A DNA stretch of 64,000 nucleotides from Lachnospiraceae bacterium MD308 (GCA_000403475.2 KE159797.1:166184-230183); one strand, 5' to 3'; shown: positions 19,689 to 28,855, counted from the first letter of the stretch. Translations and numbers: made by a program. Notes: a model not told the origin generated them from the sequence alone.

Positions 19689-19973
19689 CTAATTTAATGT
19701 CACAGATATTTTTTTCCCAAGCGATTCCGCTATTTTAGCAAGAAAATCCAAGCTGGGATTATAATTTCCACTTTCCAGCCTGGAAATATTGCTTTTCTGT
19801 GTACCTACTCTTTTTGCAAGTTCCGCCTGTGTTATATTTTGTTCTTTCCTTGCTCTTATAATCTGCTCAATCGCTTCATATCTGGGTTTTAATTTTTCAT
19901 ATTCTATTTTAAACTCTTCATTCTTAAGCATATCGGATTTCATTTCTTCAAAAGATATTCCTGCTTTACTCAT
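19689..19973 (-). CDS. higA: HigA-type antitoxin (XRE helix-turn-helix)
   Basis: A 94-residue protein with a helical N-terminal part and an XRE helix-turn-helix (NITQAELAKRVGTQKSNISR, LESGNYNPSLDFLAKIAESL). It binds and neutralises HigB and should repress its own operon. Its ATG overlaps the toxin stop by 4 nt; toxin-first order is diagnostic of HigBA. Confidence 0.9.
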   Translation of the reverse strand: MSKAGISFEEMKSDMLKNEEFKIEYEKLKPRYEAIEQIIRARKEQNITQAELAKRVGTQKSNISRLESGNYNPSLDFLAKIAESLGKKISVTLN

Positions 19974-20338
19974 GATTCAGACCTCCTTTTATAGTCTTCC
20001 ATATATTTTCTTGCTCTCTTTATTTCATTTTCCGGTGTCTTCATGGTCTTTTTAACAAACCCATGCAACAGCACAAACTTATTGTTATGATATGTAAAGT
20101 AAAATATTCTTGCAATATCGCTTGAAAACTTTATCCGTAATTCATACAACCCTTTATTATCTTTTCCTTTTATTGGTTTTACATATGGCTCTTTCAATTC
20201 AGGGCCTAACTGCTTTAATAGCTCAATATCGCTAAAAGCTTTAGCCCTTAGTTTTGGACTCAGTGAATATAGAAAATCTTGCACTGGAATTTTTCCACTC
20301 TCTTTCATGTAGAAATCTAATTCAATTATTTTAATCAC
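19970..20338 (-). CDS. higB: HigB-type toxin (RelE/Gp49 family)
   Basis: A 122-residue RelE-superfamily mRNA interferase-like protein. Features are FYMKESGKIPVQDFLYSL, the basic core GLYELRIKFSSDIARIFYFT, and FVLLHGFVKKTMKTPENEI, the classic Gp49/HigB pattern with KKT and an Arg-rich tail. It lies directly downstream of the rpsI terminator. Confidence 0.9.
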   Translation of the reverse strand: MIKIIELDFYMKESGKIPVQDFLYSLSPKLRAKAFSDIELLKQLGPELKEPYVKPIKGKDNKGLYELRIKFSSDIARIFYFTYHNNKFVLLHGFVKKTMKTPENEIKRARKYMEDYKRRSES

Positions 20339-20355
20339 TTCCTTTTCTTGTTACA

Positions 20356-20384
20356 ATGTTATCATATACGATAACTTTTGTCAA
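20356..20384 (-). promoter_or_regulatory. higBA promoter with overlapping palindromic operator
   Basis: Minus-strand TTGACA (20379-20384), 17-nt spacer, TAACAT (20356-20361). The palindrome GTTATC-N6-GATAAC (20358-20375) covers the spacer and -10, a fitting site for HigA autorepression. Confidence 0.82.
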
Positions 20385-20411
20385 ACACATTATACTTTTC
20401 ATCATAACAAA

Positions 20412-20444
20412 AAAACCCACAAACAAATTCTGTCTGTGGGTTTT
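20412..20444 (-). terminator. rplM-rpsI operon terminator
   Basis: AAAACCCACA/TGTGGGTTTT inverted repeat (20412-20421, 20435-20444) with a T-run on the minus strand. Confidence 0.88.
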
Positions 20445-20471
20445 CCATATTTCCTGCTTGCAAATAACTGC

Positions 20472-20864
20472 TTATCTCTTAGAGAACTGCGGTGCTCTAC
20501 GAGCTGCTTTGAGACCGTACTTCTTACGCTCTTTCATACGTGGGTCACGTGTCAGATAGCCGGCTTTCTTAAGGGTCGGTCTATAATCTGCGTCTGCTTC
20601 AAGAAGGGCTCTGGAGATACCATGACGGATTGCTCCTGCCTGTCCTGTATATCCGCCGCCTTTTACGTTAACCATCACATCAAACTTTCCTTCTGTCTCT
20701 GTCAGAACTAACGGCTGACGAACGATAACTTTCAACGTCTCAAGTCCGAGATACTCATCAATGTTTCTTCCATTTATCGTAATGTTGCCTGTACCTGCTG
20801 TCAAATATACTCTTGCAACTGATTTTTTTCTTCTTCCTGTTCCATAGAATTTTGCTTTAGCCAC
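20472..20864 (-). CDS. rpsI: 30S ribosomal protein S9
   Basis: A 130-residue S9 with normal length and the conserved basic C-terminus [16 protein letters not shown] that reaches the ribosomal P site. It follows rplM by 26 nt. Its last codons (TCTCTAAGAGATAAG) are the sequence repeated at the cassette junctions downstream, which suggests that this 3' end is an insertion target that leaves the protein intact. Confidence 0.97.
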   Translation of the reverse strand: MAKAKFYGTGRRKKSVARVYLTAGTGNITINGRNIDEYLGLETLKVIVRQPLVLTETEGKFDVMVNVKGGGYTGQAGAIRHGISRALLEADADYRPTLKKAGYLTRDPRMKERKKYGLKAARRAPQFSKR

Positions 20865-20890
20865 TGTAATATCCTCCTTTCAACCTTTCC

Positions 20891-21319
20891 TTAAAATTTC
20901 AGCTCTACCGGCTTCTGAGCCTGCTGCTCATGATCTGGTCCGGCATATACGTGAAGCTTCTTAATCATAGCTCTTCCCAAAGGTCCTTTCGGAAGCATTC
21001 CCTTTACGGCAAGCTCAACCACTTTCTCCGGTTTCTTAGCCATCATCTCTGCAAGTGTAGTCTCTTTCATTCCTCCTACATAGTCAGAGTGATTATAATA
21101 AATCTTCTGGCTCATCTTTTTGCCTGTCACTTTAACTTTTTCAGCATTCACTACGATTACATAATCACCCGTATCAACGTGCGGTGTAAATTCCGGCTTA
21201 TTTTTGCCTCTCAAAACCTTAGCCACTTCAGATGACAAACGTCCTAATGTACATCCGGCAGCATCAACTACATACCATTTCTTTTCAACCTTATCTGGAT
21301 TTGCCATATAAGTTTTCAT
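20891..21319 (-). CDS. rplM: 50S ribosomal protein L13
   Basis: A 142-residue L13 with the usual start [20 protein letters not shown] and the motif [20 protein letters not shown]. First gene of the rplM-rpsI operon, with GGAGG before the ATG. Confidence 0.97.
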   Translation of the reverse strand: MKTYMANPDKVEKKWYVVDAAGCTLGRLSSEVAKVLRGKNKPEFTPHVDTGDYVIVVNAEKVKVTGKKMSQKIYYNHSDYVGGMKETTLAEMMAKKPEKVVELAVKGMLPKGPLGRAMIKKLHVYAGPDHEQQAQKPVELKF

Positions 21320-21422
21320 TGGTTTACCTCCTGTGAATCATTCATACATCTTTAATCAACTATATTCAGAATCAGTAAATCTCCGGGGCTATGGCGGTTT
21401 ACTGTTTCTCCTTTTGTCATAC
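21320..21422 (-). ncRNA. Candidate L13-type ribosomal leader RNA
   Basis: About 100 nt of transcribed leader between the promoter and rplM. It contains complementary segments CAGTAAAC and GATTTACTG around CCGCC and CCGGAG. Firmicute rplM genes often carry an autoregulatory L13 leader, and position and stem fit it, but I cannot run a covariance search. Confidence 0.5.
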
Positions 21423-21428
21423 TGACTC

Positions 21429-21457
21429 ATTATATTATACGGGTCCTGGTGTGTCAA
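21429..21457 (-). promoter_or_regulatory. rplM-rpsI promoter
   Basis: Minus-strand TTGACA (21452-21457), 17-nt spacer, TATAAT (21429-21434). Near-consensus, as expected for ribosomal protein genes. Confidence 0.85.
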
Positions 21458-21561
21458 CCGTTTTCCGGCAATTTTTTATGCTGTTTTTCCTTCTTTTTCC
21501 GGTATCCTGTGTTATAATATTGTCACTTTGACTTTACAAATATTTTTTCGGAGGATGTGCG

Positions 21562-22899
21562 ATGCAAAAGAATATTGATATGCTAAATGGCCCGGTTCTT
21601 AAGTCACTTACGAAACTTGCCATCCCGATCATGGCAACCTCACTGATTCAAATGGCATACAACCTGACCGATATGATATGGATCGGCCGCATTGGAAGCA
21701 ATGCTGTGGCTTCTGTCGGCGCTGCCGGCATGTTCATGTGGCTTTCCAATGGCCTTGCAGCCCTGCCTAAGATGGGAGGCCAGGTACATGTAGGGCATTG
21801 TCTCGGGGCAAAACGTCCGGAGCAAGCCGCACGTTACACATGGAGCTCCCTTCAATTGACCGCACTTTTGGGACTGGCTTTCGGTCTGGCCTGTGCGGTT
21901 TTTGCTTCGCCGCTGATCGGCTTTTTCAAACTCAATAGTTCCTCTGTAATCACTGATGCAGAAAATTATCTCAGGATCACCTGCGGACTCGTAGTATTTT
22001 CTTTCCTCAACCAGACTTTTACGGGTGTTTTTACTGCCATCGGCAATAGCAGGGCGGCATTCCTCGCCACTACAAGCGGTCTTATTGTAAATATTTTTCT
22101 TGATCCTGTTCTCATCTTCGGTCTGGGAGCTATTCCCGCTCTGGGTGTAACAGGCGCCGCTATCGCGACAATTGCCGCGCAATTTATCGTGACGATGATG
22201 TTTTTGTACTTCGCGGTTAAAGACGAAATTCTATTTTCTAAAATAAATATTCGCGAAAAGCCAGACCCGCAGTGTATAGCTTCTATTGTTCATGTGGGGC
22301 TCCCCACCTCTGTACAAAGTATGATCTTTACCGGGATATCCATGATTATTGCCAGATTAATCGCAGGTTATGGGGATGCTGCGGTCGCAGTACAGAAAGT
22401 GGGTTCCCAGATTGAATCTATTTCCTGGATGACTGCGGACGGCTTCGCTGCCGCTGTAAATTCCTTTATCGCGCAAAACCACGGAGCCGGAAACCGGGCC
22501 CGTATCCGAAGGGGATACATCTGCGCTATGGGAGTTGTATTCGTGTGGGGTATTATCTGTACATTACTTCTAATCTTGTGCCCCGCACCTATCTTCCGTA
22601 TATTTATTACCGAGACGGAAGTTCTCCCTCTGGGAATCGACTACCTTATGATTTTGGGCGTGTCACAATTATTTATGAGTGTGGAAATAACAACAGCCGG
22701 GGCTTTCTCCGGCTACGGCCGGACAATCCCGCCTTCTGTTATCAGCATCGTATTTACTGCACTGCGTATTCCCATGGCGCTGTTTCTCTGTGAGACTCCC
22801 CTCGCTCTCAACGGCATCTGGTGGAGCATCACAATATCCAGTATTTTTAAAGGGGTATTCCTGCTCATCTGGTTTTTATCATTTCTTCGAAAAGAATAG
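21562..22899 (+). CDS. MATE-family multidrug/cation efflux transporter
   Basis: A 445-residue integral membrane protein with about 12 helices in two repeated halves. The family start LTKLAIPIMATSLIQMAYNL and the second-half motif VGLPTSVQSMIFTGISMIIA are visible. GGAGG precedes the ATG, and a TATAAT box lies at 21513-21518. Substrate unknown. Single-gene unit. Confidence 0.92.
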   Translation: MQKNIDMLNGPVLKSLTKLAIPIMATSLIQMAYNLTDMIWIGRIGSNAVASVGAAGMFMWLSNGLAALPKMGGQVHVGHCLGAKRPEQAARYTWSSLQLTALLGLAFGLACAVFASPLIGFFKLNSSSVITDAENYLRITCGLVVFSFLNQTFTGVFTAIGNSRAAFLATTSGLIVNIFLDPVLIFGLGAIPALGVTGAAIATIAAQFIVTMMFLYFAVKDEILFSKINIREKPDPQCIASIVHVGLPTSVQSMIFTGISMIIARLIAGYGDAAVAVQKVGSQIESISWMTADGFAAAVNSFIAQNHGAGNRARIRRGYICAMGVVFVWGIICTLLLILCPAPIFRIFITETEVLPLGIDYLMILGVSQLFMSVEITTAGAFSGYGRTIPPSVISIVFTALRIPMALFLCETPLALNGIWWSITISSIFKGVFLLIWFLSFLRKE

Positions 22900-22980
22900 C
22901 ACAGTGTTTGTTTTTTTGATATAATAAAACAGTCAGCTATTGCTATACTTCATTATTAAAGTAAAAGGAGAGTTATAATT

Positions 22981-24294
22981 ATGTGGGCATACAACAGTGT
23001 ATTTTATCAAATCTATCCAATTGGCTTTTGCGGAGCTCCCGTACACAACGACGGCGAATGTGTTCCCCGCATCCTGAAACTCATGGACTGGTCTGAATAT
23101 CTGGGTGACTTAGGCGTAGATTCTATCCTGTTAAACCCGATTTTCGAATCAGACAACCATGGTTATGACACCCGTGATTTCAAGAAGATTGACTGCCGGC
23201 TCGGCACAAACGAAGACTTCACAAAGGTTTGCCGTTCGCTCCATGAACACGGGGTTAATATCGTGCTTGACGGCGTATTCAACCATGTAGGCCGGGGATT
23301 CTGGGCATTTAAAGATGTTCAGGAGAAACGATGGGACTCCCCATATAAAGATTGGTTTCACATTAATTTTGACGGAAACAGCGGTTACAATGATGGCTTC
23401 TGGTATGAAGGCTGGGAAGGACATTATGAATTGGTGAAGTTAAACCTTCAGAATCCTGCGGTCGTAGATTATCTGCTGGACTGCGTGAGGTTCTGGGTTG
23501 ATGAATTCGACATTGACGGTCTGCGCCTTGACGTTGCGTATAGCTTAGACCGGGGGTTCATGCAAAGACTCCGCTCGTTTGTGCAGGAATTAAAGCCTGA
23601 CTTTGCTTTAATCGGCGAAGTCCTGTTCGGAGATTATAACCTGATTGTCAATGACTCCATGCTTCATAGCTGTACCAACTACGAATGCTATAAAGGGCTC
23701 TACTCCAGCTTCAATTCGATGAATCTGTTTGAAATCGCCCACTCACTTCACCGTCAATTCGGAGCAGACCAGTGGTGCATCTACCGCGGCAAGCATCTGA
23801 TGACATTTGCTGACAACCACGATGTCACAAGACTTGCAAGTATTCTGACGAATAAGAAACACATTCCTCTCGCCTACGGCCTGATGCTTGGCATGCCGGG
23901 AATCCCCTGCCTTTATTACGGCAGCGAGTGGGGACAGACCGGAGAAAAAGCGCCGGATAACGATTATGCACTGCGCCCATGCTTTGAAGAGCCTATGCCA
24001 AATGAGCTGACTACGTATATCAAAAAATTAATCGCCACCCGGCAGGAAAGCGATGCGCTCTGTAACGGTTCTTACAAAAATATCGTCATCCAGAACCACC
24101 AGCTTGTATTCGAGCGCCGTTCTGAGAAAGAGCGTGTTCTGGTCGCAGTCAACGCCTCTGAGAACCCTTATACCGCATGCCATTCTGATCTGTCCGGCGA
24201 TTATGAAGAACTCTTATCCGGCGAGAAAGTAACGCTTAACGGCAAGATGGAGTTACCTGCCTACAGCGTCCAGTATTTCCAACTGAGCGTATAG
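22981..24294 (+). CDS. GH13 alpha-amylase family glycosidase
   Basis: A 437-residue cytoplasmic enzyme without a signal peptide. The four GH13 regions are present: DGVFNHVGR; GLRLDVAYSLD with the Asp nucleophile; ALIGEVLFGDY with the Glu acid/base; and FADNHDVTRL. It resembles small intracellular maltodextrin/neopullulanase-type enzymes; substrate specificity cannot be fixed. AAAGGAG precedes the ATG. Confidence 0.9.
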   Translation: MWAYNSVFYQIYPIGFCGAPVHNDGECVPRILKLMDWSEYLGDLGVDSILLNPIFESDNHGYDTRDFKKIDCRLGTNEDFTKVCRSLHEHGVNIVLDGVFNHVGRGFWAFKDVQEKRWDSPYKDWFHINFDGNSGYNDGFWYEGWEGHYELVKLNLQNPAVVDYLLDCVRFWVDEFDIDGLRLDVAYSLDRGFMQRLRSFVQELKPDFALIGEVLFGDYNLIVNDSMLHSCTNYECYKGLYSSFNSMNLFEIAHSLHRQFGADQWCIYRGKHLMTFADNHDVTRLASILTNKKHIPLAYGLMLGMPGIPCLYYGSEWGQTGEKAPDNDYALRPCFEEPMPNELTTYIKKLIATRQESDALCNGSYKNIVIQNHQLVFERRSEKERVLVAVNASENPYTACHSDLSGDYEELLSGEKVTLNGKMELPAYSVQYFQLSV

Positions 24295-24314
24295 AGACAA
24301 AACAGCCTTATTAT

Positions 24315-24349
24315 AATGCAGGGAACAATATATTTTGTCCCTGCATTTT
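24315..24349 (+). terminator. Terminator after the GH13 gene
   Basis: AATGCAGGGA/TCCCTGCATT inverted repeat (24315-24324, 24338-24347) ending in TTTTG. Confidence 0.85.
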
Positions 24350-24470
24350 GTTAATAAAGCCATCTTTAAATTGTTATTTTTCCAAGCGATATGCCGACAT
24401 ATAATATAGAAGGATTATACTTTCGTATTTATAAAATATTTTTTTCAATAAAGGGATTAGTTATATACAA

Positions 24471-24630
24471 TTCATCGTTACTATTCACGGCCCCTAAAGG
24501 CCGCTCTTAGCAACGATTCGGGGCGGCATTCCAAGTTTTGCCGAACAAAAACCGCCCCTCACTCCTGCATCATGTTCTCACGGAATGCACAGCAAGTGTG
24601 CATTCCTGACTCATGAAAAGTAACAATTCA
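24471..24630. repeat. 160-bp structured intergenic element
   Basis: A stretch bounded by an imperfect inverted repeat (24471-24487 with 24614-24630, 13 of 17 matching) that contains three internal hairpins: CGGCC/GGCCG, GGGGCGG/CCGCCCC and the perfect GGAATGCACA/TGTGCATTCC. No coding frame is visible. It looks like a MITE-like or REP-like dispersed element. It sits in the 500-bp gap between the GH13 gene and the surface protein gene. Confidence 0.6.
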
Positions 24631-24792
24631 TCCCTTTATTTTACATACTCTTACAGAAAAAATCCTTGATTATACATAGTAGATATTTTATAATTAAGAT
24701 GTCTACTTATGCAAGGGACACTTATCTGAAAATATAGATAATAGTGTATGGAAACTAGTATAATAATTAGTAAGTAAAAGAGGCGAAAAATT

Positions 24793-27700
24793 ATGAAAAC
24801 AAAAAGAACATTTGTAAAACTATTTGTAATGGCCTGCTTTTTGGCGGTTCTCTGGTCGGGGAATACGAAAGCAGCAAGCCCGACAACCTTGACAATGGGC
24901 AACAAGGATATTTACATCGGTTATGACAAGGTCGGCTATGGAGATCCTAATAATCCTACTGCGTTTACCGAGGTTACTTCTGATATTAATGACGGTTATA
25001 TTATTACCGGTTCCACGATGGCCGGCGGCCATAATCTCATTATAAATCTTAATGCAGGTACTAACTTAAGTTTAACTTTCAGATCATTAGAAATGGCCTC
25101 CAGTTCTCACATTGAGATTCGAGGAGGTAATGTAAAAATACAATTGGAAGGTATAAGCTCCGTTACTTCTGTCGACAACCATGCTATACAACAGCCCGCC
25201 GATTCTACTTTAACCTTTTTATCCAGCGGCAGCAGCGGTGAGATAAAGTTAAAGGGCGGCAATGGTAAAAATACGATTAACGGTGGTACCGTGATTATCG
25301 AAAACGGTACAGTAACTTTGAACAAAGAAGGCAACGGCAATCCTTTTGAGGGTGAATCAATTAAAATCAAGAACGGTACTTTGAATTGTTATGACGGCGG
25401 AAAGCTTACTGAATTCAACAACGGCAATCACGCAGAATTAATTATAGAAGGCGGTAAGGTAAATGCTGCCGGCTTAGTCGGCATCTCCTATGAAAACGAC
25501 AGCCTGAAAGACTTAAAATCTGGTACATCTTATACCGTCCAAGGCGTATATACCGGCGGCGAGACTTCAACCATAACAGCAGACAATCAGGGTATGATCG
25601 GCATTAAAGCAGAATGGTTCGGAAAACCTCTTAAAATTGACAGACAGCAGATTACAATTCCAAACAGGCCCGGCAAACCCAATATCGTCAAAAAGACGGA
25701 CGAAACAGTTGCCGGAGAAAAGGATGGAACGATTACATTTCCAGCAAATTATAAACTGATGCAATACAAATCTGCCAGCAGCACCGGCATCCCAGCCGAT
25801 TGGACAGTTCCTCTTTATGAAACTATTGAAGGTCTTTCACCTGGTGATTATCAGGTACGTGCTCAAGCGACGGCGACGGCCTTTTCAAGTGAATATACAA
25901 CTGTTACCATCGAAAAGGGTCGAATATTAACGATTAACGCCCCTGAATTTAATTCGATAACATACGGTCAAGCCGCTCCCAGTTCATCACCAGTTTCCAT
26001 CCAGAACCACGATGCGAACACTGTTACTATACAGGCTATCAAATGGGAGTCCGGATCAAAAGACTGGTATGAACTTACTACTACTTTTCCGTTTCAGATA
26101 AACACTAAAGACACGAACAACTCTGGTATTTTGTTGAAACCAAATGAAGGCTTAGATGCGGGCACGTATACCACTAAATTCGATATAGCGTTTACACTGG
26201 ATGGCAGCCAGACACCTGAACATGGCGAAGTAACTGTAACCTTCACAGTCAATAAAGCCGATCAAAAAGGCCCGGCTGATCATAATCAGACACTACGAGC
26301 AGATGCCAATAAGATTACCTACAACAGCGTTATTTTGGAAGCACTGGAACCCAGCCCAGATACAGGCTCAAAAGTAAACTACAGAGTGGACGGCGGTCCC
26401 TGGCAGGAATCTCCGGAATTCAAAGGCCTGTCTTCCAACGAAAAGCATGTTTTTGAAGCCTGCTACGCAGCTACGAAGAATTATAATATTTCACCTTCTA
26501 TCAGCACTGAGGTCACCACAGAGAAGGCTGCAACTATTTTATATGATACCAACCAATTAGACGTTATTTCCGGTCGTGAATACGAGATTTCCGGATACGG
26601 CGCTACTAAGAAATATACATCCGACACAGGCTTGATTGATATTGATGAAAAGTGGTACGGAAAAACTCTTACGCTGAAAGATTTCAAGAGCACACAGACG
26701 TTAAAAGTTCCGGCACTGCCGAAGGCACCTACTCCGAAATCGAAGGATGAGACGATTGCCGGTGCAACAGACGGTGAGATCTCCGGATTAAGCACATCTA
26801 TGGAGTTCCGAAAGAAAACCGGAAGAAACTCATGGACTTCCTGGGATGCTGTCGGCGGCAAAATCCTGGAAGGGTTAGAACCCGGCACTTATGAGATTCG
26901 TACTGCTGCTACCGATAAGTCCTTTGCAAGTAAATCAGCTACCGTGGTTATTCTGAAAGGAAGATCGTTAGACGTTACTGTAACAGAATTTGAAGACATG
27001 GTATATGGTTCCGATCCGGTTTCAAGAGTAATTACCATCGAAAATCTGGATAAGGAAAATCCGGTTAATATTGAAGGCGTCGCTGTTGCTTCCAACGCAT
27101 TTACAATCACTGACGGCGACAAGTATATTAAGGCAAGCGAAACTTCTGACACATGGAAAGTACAGCCAAAGGCAAAGCTTAACGTAGATACATACGCAGC
27201 GGAATTAACCGTAACGTACACCGATACAAGCGACGAAGAAGACGAAGATAATTCCGGCGATGAAGAAAACCCGGACGAAACGCCCGGCGGCGATGAGCAG
27301 AATCCTGACGGTGAGCAAAATCCCGGCGGCGAGGGCACGGAAAACAACCCGGATGCTCAATCTATTGAAGCTAAGGCCGACGGAGAAGCAGAGGATGTGG
27401 AGCCGAAGCCGGAGCTTAGAACTGTCACTGTTCCTGTATCCCTTAACGTTGTGAAGGCACAGCAAGATGCTCCTCCGGTTCCTGCCGAGAAGAGCAAGAC
27501 TGCTACCAGCATTACCCTTGAAACTATTCCTAACAACCCTGTCAGCGGCGCAAAAGCCCAGTACAGCAAGGATGGCGGAAAATCCTGGCAGGACAGCCCG
27601 ACATTCACAGGCTTGTCTCCAGACAAGGAATATACCTTTGTTGCACGTTATTCAGAGACCGACAATTACAATGCTTCTGAAATCAGCAGCGGAGAAATAT

Positions 27701-28035
27701 CCATTACTACCGACGAAAAAAATGACGACGATTCAAATGGTGTCACATCCAAGGATAACAACAAAAACAATAATTCCAATGGTACAAACGGTAATGGTAC
27801 AAACGGCACTGGTACAAACGGCACTGGTACAAACGGTACCGGCACGAACGGTACAAACGGTACTGGCACGAACGGTACAAACGGCACGAACGGCACAAAT
27901 GGTTCATCATCGAATAAGCTTCTGTCATCCGCAAAAACCGGTGATTTGAATAATATTCAGCTATGGGTTGCCCTGTTGATTGGTTCTTACCTCTCATGTG
28001 CGGTTATTGTAAAGAGCAGACTTAAAAAATTCTAA
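24793..28035 (+). CDS. Large secreted/cell-wall-anchored surface protein
   Basis: A 1080-residue protein. Signal peptide at residues 1-28 (KLFVMACFLAVLW, cleavage near TKA-AS). Residues ~60-230 are rich in short beta-repeat phrases (GGTVIIENGTVTLN, IKNGTLNCYDGG), suggesting a beta-helix. Two copies of a module follow (DETVAGEKDG... and DETIAGATDG..., each ending in LSPGDYQVRA/LEPGTYEIRT and KGR), with fibronectin-III-like units (NAYSKDGGKSWQDSP type). Then an acidic linker, an NGT-rich repeat, and a C-terminal SSAKTGD + hydrophobic helix + RLKKF, resembling a sortase signal but without LP. Ligand unknown. Confidence 0.85.
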   Translation: MKTKRTFVKLFVMACFLAVLWSGNTKAASPTTLTMGNKDIYIGYDKVGYGDPNNPTAFTEVTSDINDGYIITGSTMAGGHNLIINLNAGTNLSLTFRSLEMASSSHIEIRGGNVKIQLEGISSVTSVDNHAIQQPADSTLTFLSSGSSGEIKLKGGNGKNTINGGTVIIENGTVTLNKEGNGNPFEGESIKIKNGTLNCYDGGKLTEFNNGNHAELIIEGGKVNAAGLVGISYENDSLKDLKSGTSYTVQGVYTGGETSTITADNQGMIGIKAEWFGKPLKIDRQQITIPNRPGKPNIVKKTDETVAGEKDGTITFPANYKLMQYKSASSTGIPADWTVPLYETIEGLSPGDYQVRAQATATAFSSEYTTVTIEKGRILTINAPEFNSITYGQAAPSSSPVSIQNHDANTVTIQAIKWESGSKDWYELTTTFPFQINTKDTNNSGILLKPNEGLDAGTYTTKFDIAFTLDGSQTPEHGEVTVTFTVNKADQKGPADHNQTLRADANKITYNSVILEALEPSPDTGSKVNYRVDGGPWQESPEFKGLSSNEKHVFEACYAATKNYNISPSISTEVTTEKAATILYDTNQLDVISGREYEISGYGATKKYTSDTGLIDIDEKWYGKTLTLKDFKSTQTLKVPALPKAPTPKSKDETIAGATDGEISGLSTSMEFRKKTGRNSWTSWDAVGGKILEGLEPGTYEIRTAATDKSFASKSATVVILKGRSLDVTVTEFEDMVYGSDPVSRVITIENLDKENPVNIEGVAVASNAFTITDGDKYIKASETSDTWKVQPKAKLNVDTYAAELTVTYTDTSDEEDEDNSGDEENPDETPGGDEQNPDGEQNPGGEGTENNPDAQSIEAKADGEAEDVEPKPELRTVTVPVSLNVVKAQQDAPPVPAEKSKTATSITLETIPNNPVSGAKAQYSKDGGKSWQDSPTFTGLSPDKEYTFVARYSETDNYNASEISSGEISITTDEKNDDDSNGVTSKDNNKNNNSNGTNGNGTNGTGTNGTGTNGTGTNGTNGTGTNGTNGTNGTNGSSSNKLLSSAKTGDLNNIQLWVALLIGSYLSCAVIVKSRLKKF
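27779..27904 (+). repeat. Gly-Thr-Asn coding repeat tract
   Basis: About 14 units of GGTACAAAC/GGCACGAAC-type 9-bp DNA repeats encoding NGT/GTNGTG. It forms a flexible, low-complexity linker before the cell-wall sorting region and is likely to vary in length among strains. Confidence 0.85.
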
Positions 28036-28046
28036 TATCTTATTTT

Positions 28047-28081
28047 AAAACAGGGAACAGCAACGCTGCTCCCTGTTTTTT
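28047..28081. terminator. Terminator after the surface protein gene
   Basis: AAAACAGGGAACAGC/GCTGCTCCCTGTTTT (one mismatch) followed by T's; A's on the other side mean it may also serve the convergent ferritin-like gene. Confidence 0.85.
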
Positions 28082-28088
28082 ACGCTGC

Positions 28089-28625
28089 CTATAAAGACTG
28101 GAGAATCATTATATGATATTCCTCATCCTTTATGATTCTCTCTAATACTGCATTGACATAATCATCGCCAATCATCTTTATATGCCTTTTATATTGGCCG
28201 ATTGCATCTTTCTCAGCTTCTATATCAGCCCTTATCATTTTTCCGATATTAGACGGAATATCCAGATATTCCGGCGTCCAAAACTTCTGCCGCCCATTTT
28301 GAAGTCTCACTGTATAATCCACATTTCCGCCTAGCAAGCAGATCAATTCGCCGAGCTTTTGAAGATGTATCATCTCGGCCATAGCGATTCCCAAGATTGT
28401 TTTGGCCAATGAGCAATTTTCGCCGTTCATTCGATTTTCATTATTGATATACTGTGCTATTGCAGTCAGCTCAGAAACCGCCCCACAGTAATCCGCACTA
28501 AGCAGATTGGCATATGCCATATTCTTTTCTCTTACCTTAATCGCCGGATAAGGCAGATCCATCATAATAGGCTTTACACCCATAAAATTACACTCATTTA
28601 CAAAAACCGTTTTCTTTTCCTCCAT
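28089..28625 (-). CDS. Ferritin-like four-helix protein
   Basis: A 178-residue helical protein with repeated metal-ligand-type motifs on four helices: SELTAIAQYI, AEMIHLQKLGEL, ADIEAEKDAIGQYKRHI and KDEEYHIMIL. The E...ExxH pattern is that of the rubrerythrin/bacterioferritin-like superfamily. It lacks a rubredoxin domain. Similar genes in Clostridia often occur near spore or oxidative-stress genes; the role here is unknown. Confidence 0.75.
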   Translation of the reverse strand: MEEKKTVFVNECNFMGVKPIMMDLPYPAIKVREKNMAYANLLSADYCGAVSELTAIAQYINNENRMNGENCSLAKTILGIAMAEMIHLQKLGELICLLGGNVDYTVRLQNGRQKFWTPEYLDIPSNIGKMIRADIEAEKDAIGQYKRHIKMIGDDYVNAVLERIIKDEEYHIMILQSL

Positions 28626-28750
28626 ATATACACACCTCTCCTAAGACAGACTTACAATGATAGTATATTAAGCCTATTGCATAGGTGTGTCTCGCCATCA
28701 AAAAACAACTTGTCCCAATCTTAAGCTAAGACCAGAACAAGTTGTTTTTA

Positions 28751-28831
28751 TGCGGATGACAGGACTTGAACCTGCACAGGAAACCTACTAGATCCTAAGT
28801 CTAGCGCGTCTGCCAATTCCGCCACATCCGC
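28751..28831 (-). tRNA. tRNA-Leu (anticodon TAG)
   Basis: An 81-nt class II tRNA with a long variable arm. The anticodon loop CTTAGGA gives TAG. The acceptor stem GCGGATG pairs with the 3' end. No encoded CCA. Confidence 0.95.
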
Positions 28832-28855
28832 TTATACAATTATATTCAACCAAAA

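Noticed and set aside
27666..27896. Antisense frame rich in FVPFVPVP repeats
   Set aside because: It is the reverse reading of the NGT-coding repeat of the surface protein and has no ribosome binding site.
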